From assembly GCA_002503845.1 (NCBI GenBank), contig DASO01000004.1, positions 52,211-98,342 on the forward strand: DNA of 46,132 nt. The letters are read 5' to 3'. Below, piece after piece: positions 27,171 through 34,518 of the stretch; the stretch's first letter is position 1; each line of letters opens with the position of its first letter. Under the pieces are notes generated by a model. That model searched no databases. It saw only the letters and a list, made by a program, of their open reading frames with translations, and was not told the DNA's origin. A program made the position numbers and the translations under genes. Source of the stretch: Euryarchaeota archaeon UBA24. GTDB taxonomy: Archaea > Halobacteriota > Halobacteria > Halobacteriales > Hikarchaeaceae.

Positions 27171-27464
27171 TTAATCTTCTTGAAGTAGATCATTAATTGC
27201 GTTCATGCACAACAGATGTTCTTCTTGTATTTTTTTAAGCTGTCTTAGCACGGCATTATCATATGTTTTTACGTCTTTTGCATAGTCAACGGCTTGGGTG
27301 AACTGGCTTTCTGCACCATATTCTTCTTGGACCCTTGCGAGAACGCGCAGTGTTTGGCGAGGATCATTCTTGACTGAATAAATATAATCAAATAGTTCTT
27401 GTTTGTTTTCCTGAAACCACTTTTCACGGGATTTGACAGTGGCAAGGTCCGGTATATTAAACAT
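27171..27464 (-). CDS. Small soluble alpha-helical protein, unknown
   Basis: A 97-residue protein that I do not recognise. It starts with MFNIPDLATVKSREKWFQEN and appears all-helical, with no signal peptide or membrane segment and a slightly acidic composition. The middle carries NDPRQTLRVLARVQEEYGAE, and the end (AVLRQLKKIQEEHLLCMNAI) could form an amphipathic or coiled-coil helix. There is one cysteine near the C-terminus. It lies 29 bases downstream of msrA in the same direction, so it may be read with it and have a role in the oxidative stress response. That is only context. Real coding is supported by the ATG, regular codon usage and the fit between neighbours. Confidence 0.6.
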   Translation of the reverse strand: MFNIPDLATVKSREKWFQENKQELFDYIYSVKNDPRQTLRVLARVQEEYGAESQFTQAVDYAKDVKTYDNAVLRQLKKIQEEHLLCMNAINDLLQED

Positions 27465-27493
27465 AGCTAAAGATAAGGATAGTCGGACTTTAA

Positions 27494-28042
27494 TTAATCG
27501 TCCAGTGAAGACATATCAGAGAATATTTCTCTCGCCTTGATCATTTTTGGAAGGGTGTTGAAAATACAGTAAGGATTGGAAGGATTTTTTGAAAAGTAAT
27601 CGTGATGATACTCCTCAGCTTCGTAAAAAATAGATAATTCAGATATTTCAGTTACGATTGGATTATCATACGCATTTTGTTCAGTTAATGAATTTACATA
27701 AGATTCTGCTGCTGACTTTTGAGTGGAGTTGTGATAGAAAATTGCAGATCTATATTGAGATCCAACGTCGGGTCCCTGTTGATTGAGTTGAGTGGGGTCA
27801 TGTATGGCAAAGAAAATTTCAAGGAGATTTTCATATGAAAATGAGTTGGGATCATAGGAGAGCTGTACGGCTTCTGCGTGGCCAGTTTGTCCAGAACAGA
27901 CTTCATTATAGGTAGGATTTGTAGTCTCTCCTCCGCAGTATCCGGGTTTGACCGGGCCGATCGTTTTAAATTGAGAGAATGCAGCCTCGATGCACCAGAA
28001 ACATCCGCCAGCAAAAGTGGCACGCAGAAATTTTTCAGACAT
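27494..28042 (-). CDS. msrA: Peptide methionine-S-oxide reductase MsrA
   Basis: A 182-residue enzyme that reduces the S-epimer of methionine sulfoxide in proteins using thioredoxin. The catalytic GCFWCIE motif is at 13-19 with Cys14 as the nucleophile. PGYCGGETTNPTYNEVCSGQTGHAEAVQ (a region spanning about 33-60) is the usual substrate-binding block, and the substrate-pocket DPTQLNQQGPDVGSQYRS follows. Recycling cysteines are present in the C-terminal NPYCIF. MsrB is not adjacent. It lies just upstream of the small unknown gene on the same strand. No signal peptide is present, so it acts in the cytosol. Confidence 0.95.
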   Translation of the reverse strand: MSEKFLRATFAGGCFWCIEAAFSQFKTIGPVKPGYCGGETTNPTYNEVCSGQTGHAEAVQLSYDPNSFSYENLLEIFFAIHDPTQLNQQGPDVGSQYRSAIFYHNSTQKSAAESYVNSLTEQNAYDNPIVTEISELSIFYEAEEYHHDYFSKNPSNPYCIFNTLPKMIKAREIFSDMSSLDD

Positions 28043-28200
28043 GGTTGGTAGATCGCGATGTAAAGATATGTACTAAATGGTTTAGATAAAATAAATGGAG
28101 GAAAATCACGGGTTGCAGGTTTTTGCTTTTAGAGATGGGTGACACATGTCTTACCGTTTAGAAGCATATATTCGTCTATTGTCGGTTTGATCATCGACAG

Positions 28201-28209
28201 TTACATATA
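28201..28209 (+). promoter_or_regulatory. TATA box candidate for the class II aldolase gene (copy 1)
   Basis: TTACATATA lies 23-31 bases before the ATG at 28232, which fits a leaderless transcript and favours this ATG over the TTG at 28223. Confidence 0.45.
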
Positions 28210-28231
28210 GAAGAACGTTGACTTGTTGGCT

Positions 28232-29011
28232 ATGACTCAAACGGTGACTGGGAAATCCCAAATAACGACTCAATTGACTATAAGCGAACTGAACGCTGCA
28301 AAAAAAGAAGTTTCGGATGCATGTAACGTGGTGGCTGCGGCAGGATTGGCCGAACTATACACAGGACATGTATCATGTAGAATTGGAGATATTGCTCTAA
28401 TGCCTGCACATCTTCATCATGATGGAAAAGGAATGGAATCTATGACACCAGATCAGATAGTTGCAGTTGATTTGAAAACTGGAGAACAGAATCCAAAGAA
28501 TTTGGAGCTACCCGAAGAAGACACAATTCATACTAGTATATTTGCAGTTCGAGAAGATGTGAAGAGTTGTGTGCATGCACATCCGATTCACGCTACTGCA
28601 TTGAGTATGTCTAGCTCTGCTTTGATTCCAGCTTCAATACGGGCTGTTCGACTGGGAGAAGTCCCCGTACATGATGCAGGCCCAATGTTGATTGAAGCAA
28701 ATGCACCAGATGTGGTCGCACAGGGAGAAGCGGTAGCAGAGAGTTTGGGAGATGCTTCGGCACTATTACTACGAGGACATGGAGTAGTAACAGTAGGGAG
28801 AACGGTTGCAGAAGCAGTGAGTAATTTATTCATACTGGAAAGGGCAGCCCATCTCCAAATACTGGCAAACATGGCAGGCGGGGTTGTTGCATATGAAGGG
28901 AATCCGTATGAAATTGCGAACCACCCAGAAAACCATCCTGAGTTACAAGGGAGCCCAGAAAAACCGAGTGAAGATGCGTACAAATTCTTAAGAAATCAGT
29001 GTTTTAAATAG
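28232..29011 (+). CDS. Class II aldolase/adducin family protein, copy 1
   Basis: A 259-residue zinc-dependent aldolase-fold protein of the FucA/AraD group; such enzymes split or epimerise sugar phosphates, or decarboxylate hydroxy acids. The zinc site shows as HAHPIHATA (about 112-120) plus GHG (about 185-187), with an acidic residue in LPEEDTIHT (91-99) suited to be the catalytic acid. The phosphate-binding segment that usually reads GNxS is GHVS here, as in its paralogue. A second copy at 40647-41366 is about 80% identical by eye. The ATG at 28232 is preferred over the TTG at 28223 from the TATA spacing. The real substrate is unknown. Confidence 0.85.
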   Translation: MTQTVTGKSQITTQLTISELNAAKKEVSDACNVVAAAGLAELYTGHVSCRIGDIALMPAHLHHDGKGMESMTPDQIVAVDLKTGEQNPKNLELPEEDTIHTSIFAVREDVKSCVHAHPIHATALSMSSSALIPASIRAVRLGEVPVHDAGPMLIEANAPDVVAQGEAVAESLGDASALLLRGHGVVTVGRTVAEAVSNLFILERAAHLQILANMAGGVVAYEGNPYEIANHPENHPELQGSPEKPSEDAYKFLRNQCFK

Positions 29012-29067
29012 GGATAAAATTTATTTGGAATTGAGATTTTGTTTTATCAAAATAGCCAGGGCAATAA

Positions 29068-29142
29068 TGGGCCCGACCGGATTTGAACCGGTGACGAATC
29101 GGTTATGAGCCGATCTCTCTAACCTGGCTGAGATACGGGCCC
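29068..29142 (-). tRNA. tRNA with CAT anticodon (Ile2 or elongator Met)
   Basis: A 75-nt cloverleaf on the minus strand, acceptor GGGCCCG/CGGGCCC, discriminator A. The anticodon stem ATCGG/CCGAT holds loop CTCATAA, anticodon CAT. The GGGCCCG acceptor resembles archaeal tRNA-Ile genes more than elongator Met, which often begins GCC, so an isoleucine tRNA read after agmatidine modification is favoured. The initiator is excluded because the anticodon stem lacks the three G-C pairs and the acceptor starts G-C. The T-arm ACCGGTTCAAATCCGGT is regular. Confidence 0.92.
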
Positions 29143-29184
29143 GATAGATATCAAGAGGTGGCTGATTATTATAATGGCTTCGAA

Positions 29185-29628
29185 CTAGTGGGGATGGGAA
29201 TGGCCCTCGTGTGAATGTGAATGGCCCCCGATGATAAACTCAGAAGCATCTCGAATGCCTTCTGCAAACTCAAGAGCTCTCTTGTCAAGTTCAGAAATTT
29301 CCATATGGTTTTGGTTCGATAAAATCTGCTCTAGTATTTCGATCCAAAGTGAATAATACACCCAGTCTGTTTCGTTCTGCAGATGGGAGGGGTCCGTTTT
29401 TTCAATTCTTTGGATCAACAATTCTTGGAAGTCGTCCCATGGGAAAAGATTGCTCTCATGTAATGTCACCACCATGCCAAAAATACTAGCCTGCCAGGGT
29501 TCCGAGAATAGGGGGCTTCCGCTGGGTGTCTGGGGAAATCCCCCCAGATTTGAAAGTTTACTTAGGATTTCTTCTGCGTGTTTTTGTAGAGTTAAAGGAG
29601 TAGAAGATGACATAATAGAGAATCCCAT
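29185..29628 (-). CDS. Nitrile hydratase accessory protein-like, with His-rich tail
   Basis: A 147-residue protein. The segment FSEPWQASIFGMVVTLHESNLFPWDDF (a region at about 41-67) matches the nitrile hydratase accessory/activator family, which is related to the N-terminal part of the beta subunit; those proteins help insert cobalt or iron into the alpha subunit. The C-terminus is unusually rich in histidine (GGHSHSHEGHSHPH), a typical metal-holding tail. The ATG at 29628 overlaps the alpha-subunit stop (TAATG), so translation is likely coupled. MSSSTPL, five codons in, is an alternative start. A beta subunit N-terminal half is the other possible reading, but no C-terminal beta domain is encoded nearby. 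Confidence 0.8.
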   Translation of the reverse strand: MGFSIMSSSTPLTLQKHAEEILSKLSNLGGFPQTPSGSPLFSEPWQASIFGMVVTLHESNLFPWDDFQELLIQRIEKTDPSHLQNETDWVYYSLWIEILEQILSNQNHMEISELDKRALEFAEGIRDASEFIIGGHSHSHEGHSHPH

Positions 29629-30227
29629 TAAGTTACCACGATTTGAGAAACTCCAATCATGGAATCTCGAGTTACGATGGCGGCAAGTTCTGACTCGGTT
29701 AAAGATTCAGTTCCAGATGGCCGTTGGGGGAGAACCATATACCTGATATCGGCACTAGAGTCGTGGACTTTGACTTCTATGTCCCCATCTAGATCTAGTC
29801 CAAATTCCCGGAGTACAGATCGCGGTTCAAGAACGGTTCGTGCGCGGTATTCAGGGGATTTGTACCAAGTGGGCGGCAACCCTAACACAGACCAAGGGTA
29901 GCAGGAACAAAGGGTACAAACGACAACGTTGTGGACCTTGTCCGTATTTTCAACCACTTGTACATGTTGAGATCCCATTTCGAAATTGAATTCTCCAATA
30001 GCAGACACAGGGTCTGTTAAAAGTCTCTCTTTGAAATCTGCATCCACCCATGCTCTAGCAACAATTTTTGCTCCATTTTGAGGACCAATATTGTGTTCGT
30101 AGGCAGAGATTGCCGCATCTATTGCCTCATGAGAAAGTAGACCTTTTTCTACTAATAAAGATTGTAATGCTCGTACCCTAGATTTGGGGTCTTGTATTTC
30201 TTGATCGTTTTTAGGTTCAAGGGACAT
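29628..30227 (-). CDS. nthA: Nitrile hydratase alpha subunit, cobalt type
   Basis: A 199-residue nitrile hydratase alpha subunit, which hydrates nitriles to amides. The metal-binding claw is VCTLCSC with cysteines at 104, 107 and 109 and Ser108; Thr105 is the mark of the cobalt form (iron forms have Ser there). The region after it (YPWSVLGLPPTWYKSPEYRARTV, a region from 110 to 132) and the final block EVKVHDSSADIRYMVLPQRP are standard. The ATG at 30227 gives the usual length; a TTG at 30242 would add five residues. The gene is coupled to the accessory gene. A beta subunit is normally next to alpha, but none is found: the LLM gene begins 50 bases upstream in the same direction. The alternative scaffold, thiocyanate hydrolase gamma, is less likely. 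Confidence 0.92.
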   Translation of the reverse strand: MSLEPKNDQEIQDPKSRVRALQSLLVEKGLLSHEAIDAAISAYEHNIGPQNGAKIVARAWVDADFKERLLTDPVSAIGEFNFEMGSQHVQVVENTDKVHNVVVCTLCSCYPWSVLGLPPTWYKSPEYRARTVLEPRSVLREFGLDLDGDIEVKVHDSSADIRYMVLPQRPSGTESLTESELAAIVTRDSMIGVSQIVVT

Positions 30228-30277
30228 GTGTACTATCACCAATAGATAAGAATGGAAGGGACCTATCTTTATCGGTG

Positions 30278-31345
30278 CTAGAGGGATGGTAAAACATCTT
30301 GAGAAAGTGTTTTGATGGATTGGGAATAGTCAGGTCCAAGTTTAGCTAAGACGACTTGTTTTAGTTGCTGTGTTTCGAACGAATTAAAGCATTGGGCGAG
30401 GCCTTCGATGCAAGCGTCTGCATCGCCAGCAATGAATGTGGCATTGACCATTTCTTCGGTGACTAATTTAGCCGCTTCTTGGATGGTGGCACCTTCATTG
30501 AAAGTATCGTATATTTTAATTACATTTTCCGGTTTGACACCTACAGATTGGAAATCGGAATCAGAAAAACCAGTCTTTTTGAGAGTCATGAGTGCGTGTG
30601 CTACGTAGGGTTTTGGAAATTCCATGGCCGCCTTATGGTCAGGGTCAACGGAGACATTTATTTCGGCCAAAAGTAGGGGGTCTACATTTCTATCGGAGGG
30701 TTCTTTTGGATTTAATTTAGCGTATAGTTCGTTTATTTTTCCTGCACGGAGTAGGGGGAGATACATACCGCCTAAAAGAACCCCATTCATGTATTTTCTA
30801 GCAACTTCCATCGCCATGTCACCATACCCACCTAGATAAAATTTGATAGGTGCTTGGGGAGAAAACCTCATTTGCATTTTTCCTTTTTCTTGTAGATTAA
30901 AATAGCTAGTAAGTAGGGGATAATCGCTGAAATTGATTTTTGTTCCATTTAAAAGTTGATTAACGCAAGTGACTGTCTCTGACAACATAGAGTAAGGGGA
31001 GGGAGTAGATACTTCCTTTCCTGTTTGTGCAATGCTGCCTCTTCCGATCCCAACACTGACTTCACGTCCATCGGTTAATTCGGTTAGAGATGCTAAGATA
31101 TCTGCAAAATCGATAGGATTCCTATAAAATGGGACTGTTACCGCAGTTCCAATTTTGATAGGGACCTTAGTCGCTATGGCTGTTAAAACAACGTAGAGAT
31201 TTCGGTACCCTAGGTTATCATTTACCCATATTTGAGAAAAATTTTCCCCGGCAGAAAGCTCAGCTAATTCGATTATTTGAGGGATTTTATATTGGTTCGC
31301 TATGTGGGTCGTGAATTGGAGTCCAAGTTCCCCGTTAAAGGTCAT
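30278..31345 (-). CDS. LLM-class flavin/F420-dependent oxidoreductase, copy A
   Basis: A 355-residue luciferase-like TIM-barrel enzyme. Recognisable strands are LGLQFTTHIANQY at the start, QIWVNDNLGYRNL (39-51) and VPIKIGTAVTVPFYRNPIDFAD (about 61-82). Also visible is ELTDGREVSVGIGRGS (about 88-103), the usual cofactor-loop region. Members use FMN or the deazaflavin F420, common in haloarchaea and marine archaea, as hydride carrier. The substrate is unknown. It ends 50 bases before the nitrile hydratase alpha gene and may be co-transcribed with it, and it diverges from the D-2-hydroxyacid dehydrogenase. Confidence 0.8.
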   Translation of the reverse strand: MTFNGELGLQFTTHIANQYKIPQIIELAELSAGENFSQIWVNDNLGYRNLYVVLTAIATKVPIKIGTAVTVPFYRNPIDFADILASLTELTDGREVSVGIGRGSIAQTGKEVSTPSPYSMLSETVTCVNQLLNGTKINFSDYPLLTSYFNLQEKGKMQMRFSPQAPIKFYLGGYGDMAMEVARKYMNGVLLGGMYLPLLRAGKINELYAKLNPKEPSDRNVDPLLLAEINVSVDPDHKAAMEFPKPYVAHALMTLKKTGFSDSDFQSVGVKPENVIKIYDTFNEGATIQEAAKLVTEEMVNATFIAGDADACIEGLAQCFNSFETQQLKQVVLAKLGPDYSQSIKTLSQDVLPSL

Positions 31346-31370
31346 ATAATTAGAGGTTGTGCTACGACGC

Positions 31371-31379
31371 TATAAAATG
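31371..31379 (-). promoter_or_regulatory. TATA box candidate for the LLM-nitrile hydratase transcript
   Basis: CATTTTATA on the minus strand lies 26-34 bases before the ATG at 31345, the spacing expected for a leaderless transcript leading into LLM, then nthA and the accessory gene. Confidence 0.5.
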
Positions 31380-31395
31380 ATGTGTCAATGCAAGT

Positions 31396-31404
31396 TTTAA
31401 TATA
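31396..31404 (+). promoter_or_regulatory. TATA box candidate for the D-2-hydroxyacid dehydrogenase
   Basis: TTTAATATA lies 23-31 bases before the ATG at 31427. Together with the element at 31371-31379 it forms a compact divergent promoter of 81 bases. Confidence 0.5.
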
Positions 31405-31426
31405 AGGTAGGTAGTAGAGTAATGCG

Positions 31427-32509
31427 ATGAAAGTTATTGTTACAGAAAGAAGATTTCCTAAAATTGATCCATATAAGGAATCGGTTGAAAGTGCAGGGGG
31501 TACAGTGGTATATGGAGATTTTAAGACTGAGGAAGATCTTATAGAAGGTTTAAAAGATGCCACAGTAGTGGTCACGTTCAAAGCTCCAATCACTCGAAAG
31601 GTAATAGAATCATTGGAAAATTGCAGACTCATACTTAGAAATGGGGCGGGTTTTGACAATGTAGATATCAGAGCGGCAAATGAGCAAGGGATTCCAGTTT
31701 CGTCTATGAGAGGCTATGTGAATGACGAACTATCGGAGCATGTGATCGCACTGATGCTGGCTGCGGCTAGGGACATACCGTATGCAGATAAATCAATGAG
31801 AGACAATAATGGATGGGGAGATAGAAGAAATGTAAACTATATGGGGCATGGAACGTTTGGGGTTGTTGGATTGGGAGAGATTGGGAGAACCACAGTTCCC
31901 AAGGCGAAGGCACTGGGAATGAAAGTTATTGGGTATGACCCATATGTTGGAAAAGATATTTTTGAATTGCTGGAGATAGAGAGAGTTGGATTTAAAGAGT
32001 TAATTGAACGGTCCGATTGTGTAAGTGTAAATTGTCAGCTTACAGCAGAAACGCATCACATGTTTTCAACGGAAGAATTTAAAAGTATGAAAAATACTGC
32101 AGTCATAGTTAACACAGCCCGCGGGCCGATCATTGATGAGCAAGCACTGGTTGATGCAGTCAATAATGGAGAGATCTATTCAGCGGGTTTGGATGTATTT
32201 GAAACAGAACCTCCCGAGAATACTCCCGCTTTGAGTTGTGAAAGAATAGTGTGTTCACCCCATCATGGGGCCACAACGCCTACAGGGGAAGAGAGATGTA
32301 TAACATGGGGTAATGAAGAAATTGTGAGAGCATTGAAAGGAGAAGCTTTAGAGATGGTAGTTAATCCAGAGGCACTATGGTACCAAGAAGGAAAATTATT
32401 CAGTCCAGAGGGAGAAAACTGGTCCAATGCGAGATTGGGATCATATCGCGACGAAGAGGTCAATACGAGTCTCAGGAGAGGCTTTGAAAAAGAAGAAGTT
32501 AAAAATTAG
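31427..32509 (+). CDS. D-2-hydroxyacid dehydrogenase, CtBP/PGDH-like
   Basis: A 360-residue NAD-dependent dehydrogenase that interconverts 2-hydroxy and 2-oxo acids. The Rossmann motif GLGEIG is at 148-153 followed by the acidic residue of YDPYVG that binds NAD. The catalytic triad is Arg232 (in TARGPI), Glu261 (in ETEP) and His279 (in PHHGAT). A C-terminal extension of about 40 residues (YQEGKLFSPEGENW and on) exceeds the common length. Phosphoglycerate dehydrogenase activity for serine synthesis is possible, but the neighbours point to catabolism. It is 41 bases upstream of the second LLM gene. Confidence 0.88.
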   Translation: MKVIVTERRFPKIDPYKESVESAGGTVVYGDFKTEEDLIEGLKDATVVVTFKAPITRKVIESLENCRLILRNGAGFDNVDIRAANEQGIPVSSMRGYVNDELSEHVIALMLAAARDIPYADKSMRDNNGWGDRRNVNYMGHGTFGVVGLGEIGRTTVPKAKALGMKVIGYDPYVGKDIFELLEIERVGFKELIERSDCVSVNCQLTAETHHMFSTEEFKSMKNTAVIVNTARGPIIDEQALVDAVNNGEIYSAGLDVFETEPPENTPALSCERIVCSPHHGATTPTGEERCITWGNEEIVRALKGEALEMVVNPEALWYQEGKLFSPEGENWSNARLGSYRDEEVNTSLRRGFEKEEVKN

Positions 32510-32550
32510 TTTAATGAAAGGATGATCAGAAAAGATTTGGTCGAATACAT

Positions 32551-33531
32551 ATGAAAAAGAAAATAAAGTTTGGATTTTTGATTCCACATTTTGGAAGCAT
32601 AGCATCGTCGGAGAAAATAACTAGTACGTGTAAACTAGCGGAAGAGTATAATTTTGATTCTGCGTGGGCTCGAGATCATTTGGTATTTGGACCTCACGCC
32701 CATGAAGATTCAGATAAAACATTTTTAGAACCATTTACTGTTTTGGGCCATGTTGCCTCGGTGGCGAAGAAATTGGAATTGGGAACGGCCGTCATTAACC
32801 CACAAAGGCATCCGGTTCATTTGGCACAACAATGGGCTTCGCTAGACTATCTATGCGACGCAGGTGTTATTTGTGGAATAGGAACGGGCAGCTATCCACG
32901 GGAATTCTTGGAGCGCCCGTTTGATAACCGGGAGCAATTAGTAAAAGAAAATGTGGAGATAATGAGATCTATTTGGACAGGAGAAAGTACAGAATATAAA
33001 GGAGAAATTTTTGATATTGAATATGCAGAAATATATCCAAGACCAAAGAAATCCATTCCAATTTGGTCAGGAGGATCCACCCCTGCATCTCCCAATCGGG
33101 CTGTAGAATATTGTGATGGGTGGTTGCCAGGTAGAATAAATCTGAAGACGTGGGATATTGCTGTAAGATCTATGCAGAAGAAAGCAGACGGCATGGGACG
33201 GAAGATGCCAACACTAGGAGTAATACCTGATGTAAGTCCTGCTAAAGACATGAAAACTGCTGTGGAGATGGCAGATATAGATAATTTATTGAAACTTGCA
33301 AATAAGAGAAAATACTGGAAACGTCCAGAAAAAGGATCTTTTGAAACTGTAGAAGATTTGGAAGGGTTGGTCATGGCAGGAACTTCAGAAGACATCGTTC
33401 AAGAAATATCAAAATATGTAGATCACGAAATAGGAATTGACCATATTGTATTCGATTTGCGTCAAAGATTCTCAGATATGGAATATTGCATCGAGACGAT
33501 TGGGGGAGAGGTAATTCCAGAGTTTAAATAA
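32551..33531 (+). CDS. LLM-class flavin/F420-dependent oxidoreductase, copy B
   Basis: A 326-residue luciferase-like monooxygenase or reductase of the F420-type group. The start KIKFGFLIPHFGS, then FDSAWARDHLVFGPHAH (35-51), LELGTAVINPQRHPVHLAQQWASLD (about 75-99) and GIGTGSYPREFLERPFDNREQLV are typical of the FMN/F420 barrel; IWSGGSTPASPNRAVEYCDGWLPG marks the insertion before the last strands. It is not a close copy of the enzyme at 30278-31345 and probably has another substrate. It follows the dehydrogenase by 41 bases, so a shared operon is likely; its 3' end converges on the thioredoxin-reductase-like gene. Confidence 0.85.
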   Translation: MKKKIKFGFLIPHFGSIASSEKITSTCKLAEEYNFDSAWARDHLVFGPHAHEDSDKTFLEPFTVLGHVASVAKKLELGTAVINPQRHPVHLAQQWASLDYLCDAGVICGIGTGSYPREFLERPFDNREQLVKENVEIMRSIWTGESTEYKGEIFDIEYAEIYPRPKKSIPIWSGGSTPASPNRAVEYCDGWLPGRINLKTWDIAVRSMQKKADGMGRKMPTLGVIPDVSPAKDMKTAVEMADIDNLLKLANKRKYWKRPEKGSFETVEDLEGLVMAGTSEDIVQEISKYVDHEIGIDHIVFDLRQRFSDMEYCIETIGGEVIPEFK

Positions 33532-33543
33532 TACATATTCTTG

Positions 33544-34467
33544 TTAAGAATCAGGATACTTTTTTGGAAATTCGCGTAGTTCGATATAGATGGCAATTCC
33601 AGTGTTTGCCCCTTCTCCAATTGCGACAGGGATCTGCTTATGGCCAGGGGTTATGTCCCCTACTGCATACACACCAGGAGTGGTGGTCAATCCATCTTTG
33701 TTCACTTTTATTTGTCCTTTTTTGTCGAGTTCACAGCCGAGATCTATAGCCAATTTATTGTTATATTCAGAACCATACATCGCAAATCCACCATGATACT
33801 CTCTCCGGATCCCATCTTCGAAAACTAACGCCTGGAGCCACCCATCAGAATTATTTTCGATGGACGAAATATCCTCTTTGATTATATCGATGGGGTGCGA
33901 TCGAAGTTGTTGATCTAAATTGCCATCCCAAGTTGGGTTTTCTCCCCGAAGAAGTAAATCGACTTCATCGGTGAAATTGAGCAAAGTCATAGCAACGTGC
34001 GCAGCGCTTGGTCCATATCCCATGACATATGTCGATTTGTCTTTGAACATGTGTGCGTCGCAATGTAGGCAATAATGGAGGCCCCTTCCAGTTCTAGGGA
34101 GAGGGGGTTTTGGAGGAACGTCTTTGAATCCTGTTGCGAGAACGACTCTACTTGCGGTGTGGGTTTCGGACTCGGTTTGCACTTGGAAGGAAATGGAATC
34201 GGAGGTGGAAAGGGGAGTTATACTAGTGACGAACTCTTTGAGATAGGTAACTCCATAATCCTGTAACTGTTCTATAGAAGTCGAGAGATATTCATTTCCA
34301 GAGACAGATTCGAGAACCCCAATAACATTATGAGTATTGCGCATCATAGCAGCGCGCCCCCCTCCGCGATTGATAATAGCAGTGTTGAATCCAAGGCGCG
34401 TTGTATACATGGCGGTGGACAGGCCCCCGGGGCCACCTCCAATGACGATGACATCGTAAACTGTCAT
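33544..34467 (-). CDS. Thioredoxin reductase-like FAD oxidoreductase
   Basis: A 307-residue flavoprotein of the low-molecular-weight thioredoxin reductase family. GGGPGG (10-15) binds FAD, ATGFKDVP (111-118) lies near the FAD/NAD junction, and GYGPSAAHVAM binds the pyridine nucleotide. The redox pair is present as CLHC at 133-136 in place of the common CATC. The last FAD motif, GVYAVGDIT, is near 268-276. Homologues in haloarchaea occur with and without the Cys pair; here it is retained, so dithiol exchange is plausible, but no thioredoxin gene is nearby. The start ATG at 34467 is in the usual place before DVIVIGGG. Confidence 0.88.
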   Translation of the reverse strand: MTVYDVIVIGGGPGGLSTAMYTTRLGFNTAIINRGGGRAAMMRNTHNVIGVLESVSGNEYLSTSIEQLQDYGVTYLKEFVTSITPLSTSDSISFQVQTESETHTASRVVLATGFKDVPPKPPLPRTGRGLHYCLHCDAHMFKDKSTYVMGYGPSAAHVAMTLLNFTDEVDLLLRGENPTWDGNLDQQLRSHPIDIIKEDISSIENNSDGWLQALVFEDGIRREYHGGFAMYGSEYNNKLAIDLGCELDKKGQIKVNKDGLTTTPGVYAVGDITPGHKQIPVAIGEGANTGIAIYIELREFPKKYPDS

Positions 34468-34518
34468 TAGACAGGTATTAAGTAGATTGAGTAAGATATT
34501 AGAGTGATTCTATTTAGT

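Noticed and set aside
28223..28231. TTG start three codons upstream of the class II aldolase ATG
   Set aside because: TATA spacing and the ATG itself favour 28232; the same reasoning removes the TTG at 30242 for the nitrile hydratase alpha gene.
29068..29142. Initiator tRNA-Met
   Set aside because: The anticodon is CAT, but the anticodon stem lacks three consecutive G-C pairs and the acceptor end is G1-C72, unlike archaeal initiators.
32892..33395. A 167-codon minus-strand frame inside the second LLM gene
   Set aside because: It is entirely antisense to a conserved enzyme and has no domain.
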